From Isoetes taiwanensis (Eukaryota > Streptophyta > Lycopodiopsida > Isoetales > Isoetaceae): DNA of 64,000 nucleotides. Below, piece after piece: positions 11,395 to 22,567 of the stretch. The notes below the pieces were generated by a model, which was given only the letters and a program-made list of their open reading frames with translations, searched no databases and had not been told where the DNA came from. Location of the stretch: positions 13,998,386 to 14,062,385 of the forward strand of contig JAJEKV010000003.1 in the NCBI GenBank assembly GCA_021234155.1, written 5' to 3'. A program made the position numbers and the translations under genes. Each line of letters begins with the position of its first letter. The first letter of the stretch is position 1.

Positions 11395-12576
11395 GATGAG
11401 GTGTAAAAATGAAGTGCCAAGATCATGACAAGTGGATGGCCGAGATTGGTGTAAGAAATTATAAATATCTTGAGGCGACTTGTTCTCCTCCTCTTTGGCT
11501 CATGGAAGTCCCATGGAGACTAGTTCTGCTCTTGCAGATAAAGAATATGTGAAACTCTATACCTTTTTGTGCTAGAAGACTTAAGGCCCCTTACATTCCA
11601 ACTAAGAATATTTTTTCATTCTTCTCTATGAGGCACAACAAAGTCCCTTGCCGGAGCCGACAGATGGGCTTATAGATTCCGAAGTACCAAATAGGTCCTG
11701 GCTTGTAGCAGAAGCTATAATTAAGAAGATTGAAGCGGATAAGCATCAATCTCAGTTCCAGATGCAAGTGACGGTCTCAGATAAATTGAAGAATGTCAAC
11801 AAATTAAAAAGTCCATATTCTTCGAATCAGATGTGCAAGTGATGCGGTCCCCAACATGGAATGGAGGCCAATTCAGGTCTATGTTCAGAATGCAGTACAA
11901 CAATAAGAACGGAAGGTTGAGGCTATTGCAGATGTGACAAGAACATGTGCACAAGGCAAGGACCGAGGAGAGAATGGAGCTGAAAAAGAATCAAATTCTC
12001 AAGAAAATAATAGTATCATGAGATATGCAGATCTTATGAAGATTTATTGGCGATTACAAAGACCAGTGGGCAAGCGAAGTTGGCCTAAAGTCTGTGGCCT
12101 GAAGAAGAAGAAAATTTCCGGGTAAGCCAAGCCTAAATTAAATGGTCTTAGTAGGAGTAACTAGTTAGGAAATTATTAAGTAACTAATTAGAAAATAAGT
12201 ATACTCAGCAAGGAGTGGATGAGGACCCAATGTCTTATCTTGTTATCTTCGGATGCAAGATTAAAGGGGAGAAATGCAGTACAACGTAATCATACGTCCT
12301 CAGTTCTCCTTAATGGGGTATAGATACATAGAGTAAAATTGAATTTTCTACATGCAGTTAGAGGACTCCCTAGACCATCATTAATATAAAGAGTCTACAA
12401 GTTTGAATTCCTTATGTTAAGGAAAAAAGCAGGTGTCTTTAGTTCATCTAGAGATGAGTAGTTTCAAGCTCATTTGGATAGCTCCAGTTGAGAGCAGTTC
12501 AAGGAGGATTATGCTGTTAGGGGATAAAAACGAAATTTAAATTTACACTTCCATTGATCTATTGATCAAGGGGGAG
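11395..12576. other. Unassigned stretch between two LTR-like segments
   Basis: Short frames only, no recognised domain. Its position between the copia LTR and a second purine tract plus TGTTG start at 12577 suggests the wreck of another copia element, but I see no pol motif. Confidence 0.25.
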
Positions 12577-12840
12577 TGTTGCAAATATGGTCGTAATAGA
12601 TCAATGAAGTGCTTACGTGGCAAGCTAACTAGACTACCAAGTTGGCGATCCAGGCCAAGAGGCATGTCTCATGTGAAGAGCCACCGGTCTGATCAATTCT
12701 ATTTTGTTCTTCCTTCATATCTCTAAGACATGCTTTCTATTTGTTTCCTGTTTGATTTAGAGTTAGTCCATGCTGCCATGGTGCCTTTAATTCAAATCAT
12801 TTCTTATGTAGTCAACTTGGCCTTTTGATGATGGTCGATC
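12577..12840 (+). repeat. Start of a second copia-type LTR (right end unknown)
   Basis: The purine tract aagggggag at 12568-12576 is followed at once by TGTTGCAAATATGG, matching the PPT-LTR junction of copia elements. No partner LTR is seen. The end given is arbitrary. Confidence 0.35.
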
Positions 12841-13325
12841 TTGCTCCTTTGACAATTGTTGGTATGCCATTCACATGTTTATCACATCATACATTGGTTT
12901 AGAATGCCTAACAAACATCGGTACATGTTTTGGGGTGTGGCCATCTGTTTCTACCTAAAGGGACATCTCCCATGTAGTCAGGCTCTAGATATAAAGCTTC
13001 AAGTGAGTATGGCCCTCTTGACAGGATTTAGTCTAGAAGGCAGAAAACTATTTTGGCTTCGGTGCATCTCCACATCACAACAGAAGATCAAAGGCTGAAT
13101 GCAATAGTCGCAAGCCACGAACACCGGGTTACAAATTATAGTTTAAAGAAATATAAGGTTTGAATATGGCTAATGACAGGTCTGAGTATGACAGAATGCT
13201 AAAATGATGATGTAATAAAACATGTATGTAAATACTCTGAATGTCTGCATCAGAAAATGTATATTTTACAATCGAGTAGTATTTAGCAGTGACAATGGGG
13301 ATAGGCTTTCTCAGCCACCACATTT
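12841..13325. other. Nothing recognised
   Basis: Short open frames without known motifs on either strand. Confidence 0.3.
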
Positions 13326-14350
13326 ACTAGTACCAGCTGGTTTAATGGTTTCGGGTGCGATGTTAATGTGGTCTAACTCCTGAAGTAGTGCTCGGATGAG
13401 AACATCATGACGATCCTTCGCATACTTTGGCAAGAACCAGTTTAGGGTAATCTGCAAATGTGACAACCATACTTAGAGATTGGAAACCATTTGTTTGCAA
13501 GACAAAAGGCATGAGACACTCACATTGGTAGTTTTACCACACACGATTGTGTCTACGAACTTCTACATATAAGCTGTAACATAGAAGCCGCATGATTGCC
13601 CATCTGTATGCTGTGGACACTTATGAATCTTCACAATTAGTGAAGGGTTTTGTCCATGCTTCAAGAAAGTGGGACACGACACACAACCGCATCCCATAGT
13701 GAGGATGTGGAGCTTGCTAAAGACCAGATCAACTATGTAGCAAATGAATGAAAAAAGTTGCTTACATGGTATCAAATCTACTCAATATACTTTAATAAAA
13801 GCAGATGTGAAACACAAAATACCTCTTAAGTGTAACTATGTCAACATCAATGTCCTCGGCAGAATTGAAGATCTGAATATTTATGGTGTTCTTACTCTTA
13901 GTAAGAGTTATGTTGAAGATGGCCAAAGAGTGATGTTCAGTAACAACACATAGCATTGGAATCATAATCTATCTGCACTTGAGCCAATTTATCCCGGAAG
14001 AGCTCCCTTTACAATATCTCTTCCATGCTCGGAGGCTGCCATAGATTTATCTTTTTCGCTTGCCTTGCAGTGTGCTGTAAATTCCATGAAGCTGTCCGAT
14101 GGGAAGAACCAGACATCGGCCTTCTTATATGCAGGAACACAGAGCTGCAGGTACCTATAACAAGTTGAAAAAGATGAAATTACTAACATGACACATACAT
14201 ACAAATGAATAAGTTCAAAGTTCAATACCTGGCATACATATCCACATACCGGTTGGAAAATTTTTCAACATCCATGTCTAGCACCTCTTGTTCAAATAGG
14301 CAACACTCCATTTCAGGCAAAGATGCAAGAAAGATCCTTGCCTTCTTCAG
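13326..14350 (-). pseudogene. Ulp1/C48-like cysteine protease, broken and possibly intron-bearing
   Basis: Minus-strand segments give, in order, an N-terminal part (SLPEMECCLFEQEVLDMDVE, about 14330-14229, followed by a GTATTG donor), ADVWFFPSDSFMEF (about 14130-14080), a catalytic-His region EHHSLAIFNITLTKSKN (about 13945-13890), and the Gln/Cys region CPQHTDGQSCGFYVTAYM (about 13615-13566) with the conserved DG.SCG box. LNWFLPKYAKDRHDVLIRAL (about 13455-13400) follows. Ulp1 domains remove SUMO-like modifiers, and plant MULE and CACTA transposons often carry them. Frames disagree between pieces, so I read it as a decayed transposon gene. No flanking terminal repeats were found. Confidence 0.6.
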
Positions 14351-16680
14351 CTTCAGCATTCGGTTCAACCTTCCTACCTCATCGGACCGGGGAGATGCAA
14401 CCCGGAGTAGTCGCGTTGGGTGATACCATGGGATTACGTCTCCGACAAGTTACAGTCACGACAGAGTCTGATTTAGCCGATCTACAAAGTATACAGATGA
14501 TGGAGTGGTCAACCCGAGCCATTGTCGCCCAAGTCATTGCCATAACTCGGTCTGTTCTATCTAGAGGCTCCCATCCATCAGTCGACTCCCCCTTGAGTCT
14601 GAGCCTTGGGTAGGAGCCTCTATTTGAAGTATTTGATGCATTTGTTGTATTGTTGTATACAATGACATGGATGGATGGATTATCACTACCCTTCGAGGTA
14701 GTTTATTGTTATTGTTGCCAGTGCTTATGTTGTATATTTTGCTTCCGCGGACATAGGGACCCCTAGAGGACGGGACGGAATGACACATCTGTGTCTTCTA
14801 CTCGATAGTCTGGCCTTCAGGCGGAGTTAGACAGAGGGCCCATACGACGGGTGGCCATTGGATGGGGAAGGTCCTTTGATCAAATAGAGCGCAAGGAGCG
14901 TCACAAAATTCCAATCTAAGTGTTTGTATGTTTGTCAGGTACTCACACATAGTGCAGACTTTCTAGTGCCATTTGCGAGTATCTTAATCGTATTTAAAGC
15001 CAAGAAATTTTAGAAAAGTTAATAAAACTTGATAGCCAGATACAGATGAGCTCAAAGAATCAACACATCACCTTGGGAGATGATGGCCAATAAACTACAT
15101 TACTTTAACTGCCAAAAGAATGAAGCAAAGAAGTAGAATTATAGCTCAATATCAAGATTCAACATTCTTACTTCGAATGGAAGAGCAAATACGAGGGAAA
15201 AACAACTAGAGCCCAAGCAAAGATTCCATTCAAACACTTCGGGAAGTTCCCTCAAGCAGAAGATTGCTCGTCCAATATAATGTCATATTGAGAGAAGACG
15301 CCTATCACGTCAAGATCAGTACCATTCCAGCATGTAGGTTTTTGTACAAGGACATCTTCAGGATGCAATTCTAGCTATTGTGGCAGCAGCAACACTTGAC
15401 AGCCTCACAACACGAGTGTCCCTGACAATAAAAGGAGGAATGACCAGACATCTTAAAAACTTCAACGCGACCTCAAGCCGAAAGACGTCAAAAAGTTCTT
15501 CAGGACGGGCAGACATCAATGTTAGCCCTTTGGGCTAATCACAGGATACATAGGCATTGGTGGCATGGGCCACATATATGTATCATATTGGACCCCACGA
15601 TCTATGACCCAGGCATAGATCTGTGTGGTAGGTGAGATGTCAGTTAAGGTTGGGGTTTTGCTCTACTATTTAGAGAGAGCATTTCTCCTCATTGTTTAGG
15701 CTTTTGCTCAGGTTTTGGACCACCTCCTTTTGGAGCATGAGTATGGTTCTGTTTTGTCCACTCTTTGCATTTTTTCTTCTTCTCGAAGTCTCTTTCCACC
15801 TTTTTTCGTTGATTCATGAGCATTTGTGGCAGCCTTATAGCATCCGGCAGTCATGGACTGCTGCTGCAAGGTGGGCCAATAAGTGTGCACAGGAGGGGCA
15901 GATGGAGTGGACTACCCTAGCTATTGTTCTATGCCAGCCAACGCCATTGTCGTGATTTCGTCTATTGTCATCCAGAGATCCTGATCTTCAGTTGACCCCC
16001 TTGAGTCTGGACCCAGTGTAGAATCCTTATTTATGATGTATTTTCCACGTCATGTTGGTGTTATATTTTTGTTCATATTGATGATGTATGGGCCACCCTT
16101 CGTGGTGATGTATTACTTTATGCATATTGATGCTGGTGCTAACATGTATGTATGCTTCCACCGCATAGGATGTCTCATAGAAGGCGTTGGATGCTTGACA
16201 CCTCCGTGCCCTCCACCGGAACACTTGGCTATCACAAGTGGTTTGAGTTGGAAGGAGGCCTTCCCTTGGTGATTGAGTTGCCATGGGAGGGGAACTTTTC
16301 GTATTTATACAATGGGAGCTTCGTATAGATTCGGGGACGTCACAATGGTATACGAGCCATGATCTTGGTAGACTGGATCATAACATTGGCCATTTCTTGA
16401 TTAGGAAATCAGAAGTTTGTGTGGGAAGAAATTCCCGCGTACCTCACCCTTGACCTCCTACAGCCCATTGAGTAAGATATGGCGGGGCCCTGCCCGACCA
16501 GTACAGAACTGAGATGATTAGGAGGATCACAGCGAAGGAATGCCATGCCCAACAACACAAGTGGTCCGAGTTAGATGGAGAGCCTTCCCTTGGTGATTGA
16601 GTTGCCATGGGAGGGGAATTCCTCGTATTTGTACGATGAAAGCATTATATAGATTCAGGGAGCGACATACCTATACTCAA
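14351..16680. repeat. Non-coding region with diverged internal repeats
   Basis: A block near 14500-14700 (gatggagtggtcaac, ccccttgagtctg, cccttcgaggtag) recurs diverged near 15900-16110 (gatggagtggactac, ccccttgagtctg, cccttcgtggtg). A second pair shares gattgagttgccatgggagg at about 16270 and 16598. These look like repeats of one unknown element. No coding domain is visible. Confidence 0.45.
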
Positions 16681-18123
16681 AAGAATGGGTTCACGTAGCA
16701 TAGAGATTTTCCATGTCTTGCATCCTCTGCTGATATAGCAATTGTTATTTATGGTTCAAGAGAGAGTGTCAAGCCAATTGAGTAGATTGGTAAACACTAT
16801 GAGATATTGGGATCATCATACATAAGGTTAAACAGAAGCATCTTTCAAATATGGGGATCCCAGATACATATTTAGACCCACTAAAGAAACTCCCATAAAT
16901 GCTGAATAGTCCCTCTCAATCTTGACAATTACAATAGTCTGTGACTTTCGATTATACTTTTATTATAAACTATCTTTTTGTTCTTTGCTCTTGTTTGTGT
17001 GATTTTTTCCCTTTTTTTTTTGTTCTAGATACATTATTTGAGTGCCCTTACAGAGGCTCGGGACCTCAAGGTATATTCTCAACCCTTCCTTTGCTCATGG
17101 TTTTACTCCAGGTCCAACTCCTAGAGAGCACGCATATCATATTATATGTCCATGTTGCATTATACATACTTGAGGTTCTAGATGCGTGCTTCATTTGCTA
17201 AGCCATCAGCAGTCACTATGAACTTTGTTGTACAAGCTTATTGTGATTACTGATTGTCTAGTATGATCATCACTGCAAAGGGTTTTCTCTTAAAGAACTT
17301 TTGAGGCTTGGTCCTAGCGGTAGTGGTCTTAGGCATTTGATTTGATTTGAATTGATTGACTATGTATTCTTCACAAAATCTATGTTTTTTTGGACCATGC
17401 ACTATATCACTAACAAGGCATTGGCAGTTTATTGCACCATGCACTATATTGCTAACAAGGTATTGGCTTTCACCATGTATTTGTACAAAATTGTGTACGA
17501 ATTTGGTGCATACTGAAATATAGGGTCAACCATGCAGTATTTTTTATTTTTCTTAGAAAACTTAGGTATTGAATTTATGGAATCCAAAGGGGTGGCTCGG
17601 ATTGCCAGCATATTATAATTATTCCCTGACCATACAACAGGATTTAGCCTCAAAGAACCTTGGCATAATTACAACCCTGGCGTAATTACAATAGATGCAG
17701 GCAGTTGACTGAATGAAACTAACTAACAAGATTGGTAGATGGTTAAGATTGGTAGGTGCATTTAATTTTGATCCAATCCCCCTTCTTTCATCCACTTGGC
17801 AATACAATTTAAATTGTGCAACATATGACATATTCAAACCATAAATCTTTGAAACCACACCAGTTTTGAGAGTGCAAATTGCTTTTGGTTCATAAACAAC
17901 CGTGAGACGAAAAGAACACCACAAAAACCACTGCCCTGCCACAAAGAGCAATCTCTGTGCGCTAGCAAATGGAAGTTGGGTCTCCATTTTTGTTTGAAGT
18001 TCAATTTGGTGATGCCATGTGGCAATCTGTCTAATCCGAAATGGAAGTTGGGGTTCAAAAATGAACGGAATCTAAAATAAATGACAAAAACGACAAAAAG
18101 TTAGACGACCCAACTTCCATTTT
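16681..18123. other. Nothing recognised
   Basis: AT-rich; frames of up to 122 codons on the minus strand near 17.6-18.0 kb lack known motifs and look random. Confidence 0.3.
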
Positions 18124-18241
18124 GTTGGGGAATGGCATAGGGTCCCCCCTTTCCGGTTTGGAAGGGACCCCCTCCCAGCTAACGCCGGTTGGGGGGCCCC
18201 CCTTCCAAACTGGAAAGGGGGTCCCTATGGCATTCCCCAAT
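18124..18241. repeat. Long palindrome A, GC-rich centre
   Basis: Arms of about 45 bp (from ttggggaatgg.cataggg to cc.gtttggaaggg) pair with three substitutions and one indel, and the central part (cccagctaacgccggtt) is also roughly self-complementary. It is followed by ATACATC, as is palindrome B. A and B share an overall order of motifs but differ at many positions. It codes for nothing. Confidence 0.85.
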
Positions 18242-18316
18242 ACATCTTGTTTCATGTTTGTTGGTGCACCCTATGGCATTCCCCAATACATTTTGTTTCA
18301 TGTTTGTTGGTGCAGA
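18228..18316. repeat. Tandem duplication of about 46 bp
   Basis: The segment from ccctatggcattcccc to catgtttgttggtgca occurs twice in a row, with one difference (atcttg/attttg). The first unit overlaps the right arm of palindrome A, so it duplicated half of the palindrome plus its flank. Confidence 0.85.
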
Positions 18317-18674
18317 TGTATAAAACCTTAGAAGCTAGGCTAGCAGCATCAGTTTTAGATGTGTCATGGCAATACCTGTATTGAGCCATTGGAAGCACAT
18401 CTTTTAATCCATGGGCAATGGTGTTTTATGATTTTTTGGAACACGAGGTTTTGATCCAAAAGCCCATGAAGTTGTGAAACGATTTTAGAACCCGAGGTCC
18501 TCCCATAAGTAAGGTTCAATAGACCCAACAATTATGTTTGTGTTGTCTAGACCCAATAATTGTGATTCTTTTCTTAAACAACGTGGCTTTAAACTGTTTA
18601 TTGAGTTTTCTTTTCTTTATTCAATATCTAAATATTTAATTTAAAAAAAATAATATTATTATAAGAAACGAGAG

Positions 18675-18747
18675 AGCATGGTAGCTCAACGGTAGAGCCC
18701 TCCTTGCAGGAGATCTGAGGTTCAAGTCCCCAGCCCCCCATCCTAAC
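18675..18747 (+). ncRNA. tRNA-like sequence with pol III A and B boxes
   Basis: TAGCTCAACGG (18682-18692) fits a type-2 A box and GGTTCAAGTCC (18719-18729) fits a B box, spaced as in a tRNA. The D arm (gctc/gagc) pairs and the anticodon loop would read TGC (Ala). The acceptor stem does not pair and the anticodon stem is weak, so this is a decayed tRNA or a tRNA-derived SINE head rather than a working tRNA. Confidence 0.4.
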
Positions 18748-20520
18748 AGCCTACAATTTTTTTAATACTATATACATGGCGTATAATACGCATGTGACGT
18801 CACTAGAAAAAACAAAGCTGCGGATGAATGCTGTGGAAAACCTTTGTTGCGATGGCAGACAGGCCGGATTCGGAAACCAGACGGAAACGATCTGGTCTAA
18901 AGGGTAGGCCGGATTTAGAGACAGACATAAACGATCCCCCTTTAGGGTTCGTAACTAGGGTTCTGGAATCTTATAGTGTGTTTTGGCAGAATATTCCCCG
19001 CTAAATAGAATCGCATTTATATGCATGCATGGATAAATCAAGTTTTGTTTTTTAGCACAAGGAGTTTCTTCTTTCGCAAACCATTTGGATGATTTTCTAA
19101 ATGTGTGGGTCTTTTCTTTTACACATCATGTTGCTAGAACAAAAAGCAAAGATTCGATAATTTATTGCTGTGACGAATGTTATTCGCGTGTAAATGAAGA
19201 ATAACAACGGGGATTGCATCTTCGAGTCTTTAATTTCAAGTGTCAAAGGAATGCTAGAGCATGCGACCTGCTAAAGCAAGGTATCTTACTCATTTTGAGG
19301 TTTTTATATGTGATAATGCTGTGGTTAATCATTACTTCGAATCATTTGTGCTTAGTGGGTCGTCCATGTTCAAATTGGTTGGCTTGAAACCTAGGAAAAA
19401 GTTAAAATTGCAGTGGTTTGGTATAGCATGGGTCTGCAGATTGACTTCTTGCATTACATACTTGTCTCGTGTTATTTGGTTTATAGCTCCTTTCAATGAC
19501 CACATGTTAATGCTTATTGAGTGCAAATAGCTTCAGGTGGCATTTGCAGCCCAATCTAGAGAGCAAAGACAAACAATGTTACCCTAGTCTCTGATTATCA
19601 AACATATGACAAATTATGCATTTACTAATGCATATTCGTCTCTGATTACAAACATATGGCGTTCCTGGCACATATACCAACACCCTCCCTTTTTAATCAA
19701 GAAGATGGCAAATTATGCATTTACTCATGCATATTCTATTTTGGTATGGTGCATCTATAGACAGATAATCAAAGATCTTTCAAATCTTCTTGCAATTGAA
19801 GGTCTAGATTAAGATGTACAAGTTCTTAAACACCAATTTTCTTAAACATTAGGATGTAGAGTGGGGCTTGAAGGCTAAGGTGATGAAGAGGACCTCTTCC
19901 TTGGTTTCTAAAGGAAGCTTATCGTTCATTTTGATGATCATTTCTTGAAGATGTTTCTCCAATAGATCCTCCTCCTTCTCCTCTTCCCGTGAAATTTTGT
20001 TAATTTAAAGTTTACCACATTCGAATGGATTCAAGAGTGATGTGTACTTTAGATGAAGATGGGTGTGCTTGATGAGGAACAAGGCGTTTGGCTAAATTTG
20101 TGATAAGATACTTGTTGCCCTCTTGAAATTTTTACTTACGTAGAAGGACGTGCCCTCTTGAAATTTTTCCTTATGTAGAAGGAACAGGATAATGGAATTG
20201 AAGGTTAGTATCACTTTCTCTTTGGTCATGGTTTTTACTTAGACATCTTTTCTTCCCCACGGATCAATGGTGCGCAAAGTCCATTGTCTGCACTCATTTT
20301 GCATAGGTGTGTAGTAAATTTTATCATACGTTTACCTTCGCATCTCAGTTTTTTGTTCTAATGAATTATGACATGGATGTGTGTGCCAGATGGGGATGAG
20401 AACAACTGCATGGCTTCATCCACGATTTTTGAGGCTGGAAATTCTTAGAAATAAAGGTAAATTTCATGAGGAGGCAAATTAATTGGAATAATGGATGTTC
20501 CATTATTTTTGCATCTCCAG
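18748..20520. other. No gene recognised; short repeats
   Basis: A repeated aaattatgcatttact.atgcatattc phrase occurs near 19610 and 19710. A unit of about 43 bp (gccctcttgaaatttttact) is doubled near 20117-20185. The minus strand near 19990-19850 reads as a short acidic, coding-like run (EEEKEEDLLEKHLQEMIIKM) with no family I can name. Confidence 0.35.
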
Positions 20521-20630
20521 CTGTGTTGAGATTAATATAACTAGACTATAGAAGCAAGGTTATCCATTCTGAGAGTGGTTGTAGAAAGCTCAAGGAAGTG
20601 CAAGATCTAACAAGTGCAGCAGCTTTAACG

Positions 20631-20863
20631 TCGATTGGGGATTGATATTTGCCAGAGCTGCAAATCTTCCATTCCTCCTTGAGGTTGCCCCAATTCTTAG
20701 GCCCCTTTTCGCCGTCAGAATAATCATACTCTGCTTCAATTAAACGCATACATGTGAGAAACTGAGACAAAGTAAACCGAAGATTATTTATGTGCAAACC
20801 TTCTGCAGATCTAACACTGGAAGCCAAGGCCAAAATAAGCATACACAATGGAAGAGCAGCCAT
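20631..20863 (-). pseudogene. Alpha-carbonic anhydrase, 5' two exons only
   Basis: Alpha-CAs interconvert CO2 and bicarbonate, usually in secretory or extracellular compartments. Exon 1 (20863-20800) encodes a clear signal peptide, MAALPLCMLILALASSVRSA. A GT donor at 20799 and an AG acceptor near 20734 or 20731 bound a 64-67-bp intron. Exon 2 carries the family block DYSDGEKGPKNWGNLKEEW and GKYQSPIDV, ending near 20631. A TATA-like CCTATAAAATGG at 20939-20950 lies at a good distance upstream. The catalytic His residues and all later exons are not visible downstream, so this is a gene fragment, unless they lie beyond a very long intron. Confidence 0.7.
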
Positions 20864-20938
20864 CGTGAAATTTCAAGGTGGAATACTGATACAAGTTTAT
20901 AATTACAAGGTAGAAGTAGAAGTTCCCTTATCCTAAGT

Positions 20939-20950
20939 CCATTTTATAGG
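20939..20950 (-). promoter_or_regulatory. TATA box of the carbonic anhydrase fragment
   Basis: CCTATAAAATGG on the minus strand, about 75-85 bases upstream of the ATG at 20863. It suggests that the original promoter is still attached to the truncated gene. Confidence 0.5.
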
Positions 20951-21271
20951 GAAATATTTGTCAACTTTAACCACGTTTAAGCTTATTGCCAATTTTGAAT
21001 TGATCAAGTTTGTGAAGATTGCGATTTCCAAGTAGGTCCACATTACATCATTTATATATTCGCTTACATTCCAAGCCCACCTCATGCTCTCCAGTGGGAT
21101 AATCAATGTTGCAATGTAACTCTTATCGTAGGATATTTACTTCTGGTGTATATTTCATCACATGATTTCCTCGGCTTCTACCTCACACCAGGTCTACAAA
21201 AAAAAAACCACATTGGAACGAAGTTTTTACATTTTATAAAACCAACTGCGAACACTATTATATAGCTTGCA

Positions 21272-21915
21272 TTTATCTCAGCATAAAACCTTTCAACAAT
21301 AAGATATATAGATTTTTACATCCACAGAGACCCCAATGGGCCATGGAACGGTTACAGAGCAAAGGACATAAGCCCACATGAAACCTGGGGACTAAGCCCC
21401 ATCCCCAAAACATGACAAAAGTTTTAAAAGGAAAACGAAACAAGAGGGGGAAGCAACTAAAAGTGACCCAACTAGGGGTTTTGAGGCCATTGGTAAAAAA
21501 TAAGTGCTGCTCATTCTCATCCGCAATATACCGCCCATTTTTTTTAAAGGCCTCGCCTCTCGAACCTTGCATAGCTCCTCATATCGCCGAGTTAACTGAA
21601 CTAAGGAGGGGTCATCTTGTAGCGAAAAGTAAGTGCCCTTAAGGTGACTCCCATGCTGCAGCACATGCAGCCAAACTTGCATGGTTAGTTTGGCCGCTGA
21701 GTACTTGCTCTTCGTGCTGTAAAAGTCCTTGGGCTCCGGATGTGCATTGTATGACTGATGGCGAGGAAGCACGAGTAAGGCGTTTTGATGCCATTGAAAG
21801 TTCCAAGGTCTCTAGAACCTATACCCAATGCGCCAAGGGCAAATGCACGATTCCTATAATAACGAGCGAGGACTAGATCATCTAAAACTTGGTGCGAATT
21901 ATAAGTTGGCCACAA
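21272..21915 (-). pseudogene. Coding-like frames of unknown family
   Basis: Two minus-strand frames look like protein rather than noise: VLDDLVLARYYRNRAFALGA (21890-21830) and, after a frame change, VWLHVLQHGSHLKGTYFSLQ with RRYEELCKVREARPLKK (21690-21530). I recognise no domain. It may be a captured or decayed gene fragment. Confidence 0.28.
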
Positions 21916-22446
21916 TTAATTAAAATCATTGAAAGCCAAGTCCTTATCTAATTCAGTGCATTCCAACCACCTTCTTTGCGTTATAGTAGTCCTTAATGCA
22001 AGGGTTCATGTCTAGATATTTCTGCACCCTAGACATACGATGTATGTATATGTCTGAAATCTAGCTGACACATACACATGTGCTCTACATAACGAGAAAG
22101 CATTCCTTTTGTCCAGGTCTTATATGCAATATATAGATAATACTCGTGGTTAACCTTGCAACAAGTAGCCTCATGTATGTAAAGCCCATAAGCTTATTAC
22201 ACATAATAATGGCCCTAAAGGTTCGCAGAGTGGGATCCTTTCTGAACCTCTTTTGTAGAACCAGAAAATCTCCACAAAGAAACAAAAACACTGAATAATA
22301 GAGCAAGCGCCATAGCCGCTCGGCACTAGAGGATGCAAATAGGCCAGCGCCATAGCCATCGAGCCGCATGCACGTCCAGCACCATCGCCAAACCTCCACC
22401 GAGAAGAAAAAACTACTGGAAAAAAATTGCTCCCCCTTTCAATGTT

Positions 22447-22567
22447 GTGGGGGCATGGTCATTGGTCCCACATTCCGGTGTGGCCGGTGACCCGCTCCCG
22501 GCTCCGCCGGTCGCGGGGTCCCACCGGTCCACACCGGAATGTGGTCCCAATGACCATGCCCCCATAC
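22447..22567. repeat. Long palindrome B, same family as A
   Basis: Arms (tgggggcatggtcattgg..., ...acattccggtgtgg) pair almost perfectly over about 40 bp, and the centre (cccggctccgccggtcgcggg) is GC-rich and self-complementary. The right flank is ATACATC, as in palindrome A. A and B agree in about two-thirds of positions by eye, while the arms within each agree in over nine-tenths. Confidence 0.88.

Noticed and set aside
17619-17987. 122-codon minus frame
   Set aside because: No motif, ordinary composition for a random frame, no splice or promoter context.
18122-18331. Overlapping frames on both strands at palindrome A
   Set aside because: They arise from the symmetry of the palindrome and show Pro/Gly low complexity.
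18675-18747. Functional tRNA-Ala gene
   Set aside because: A and B boxes are fine, but the acceptor stem does not pair and the anticodon stem has only three pairs; kept only as tRNA-like.
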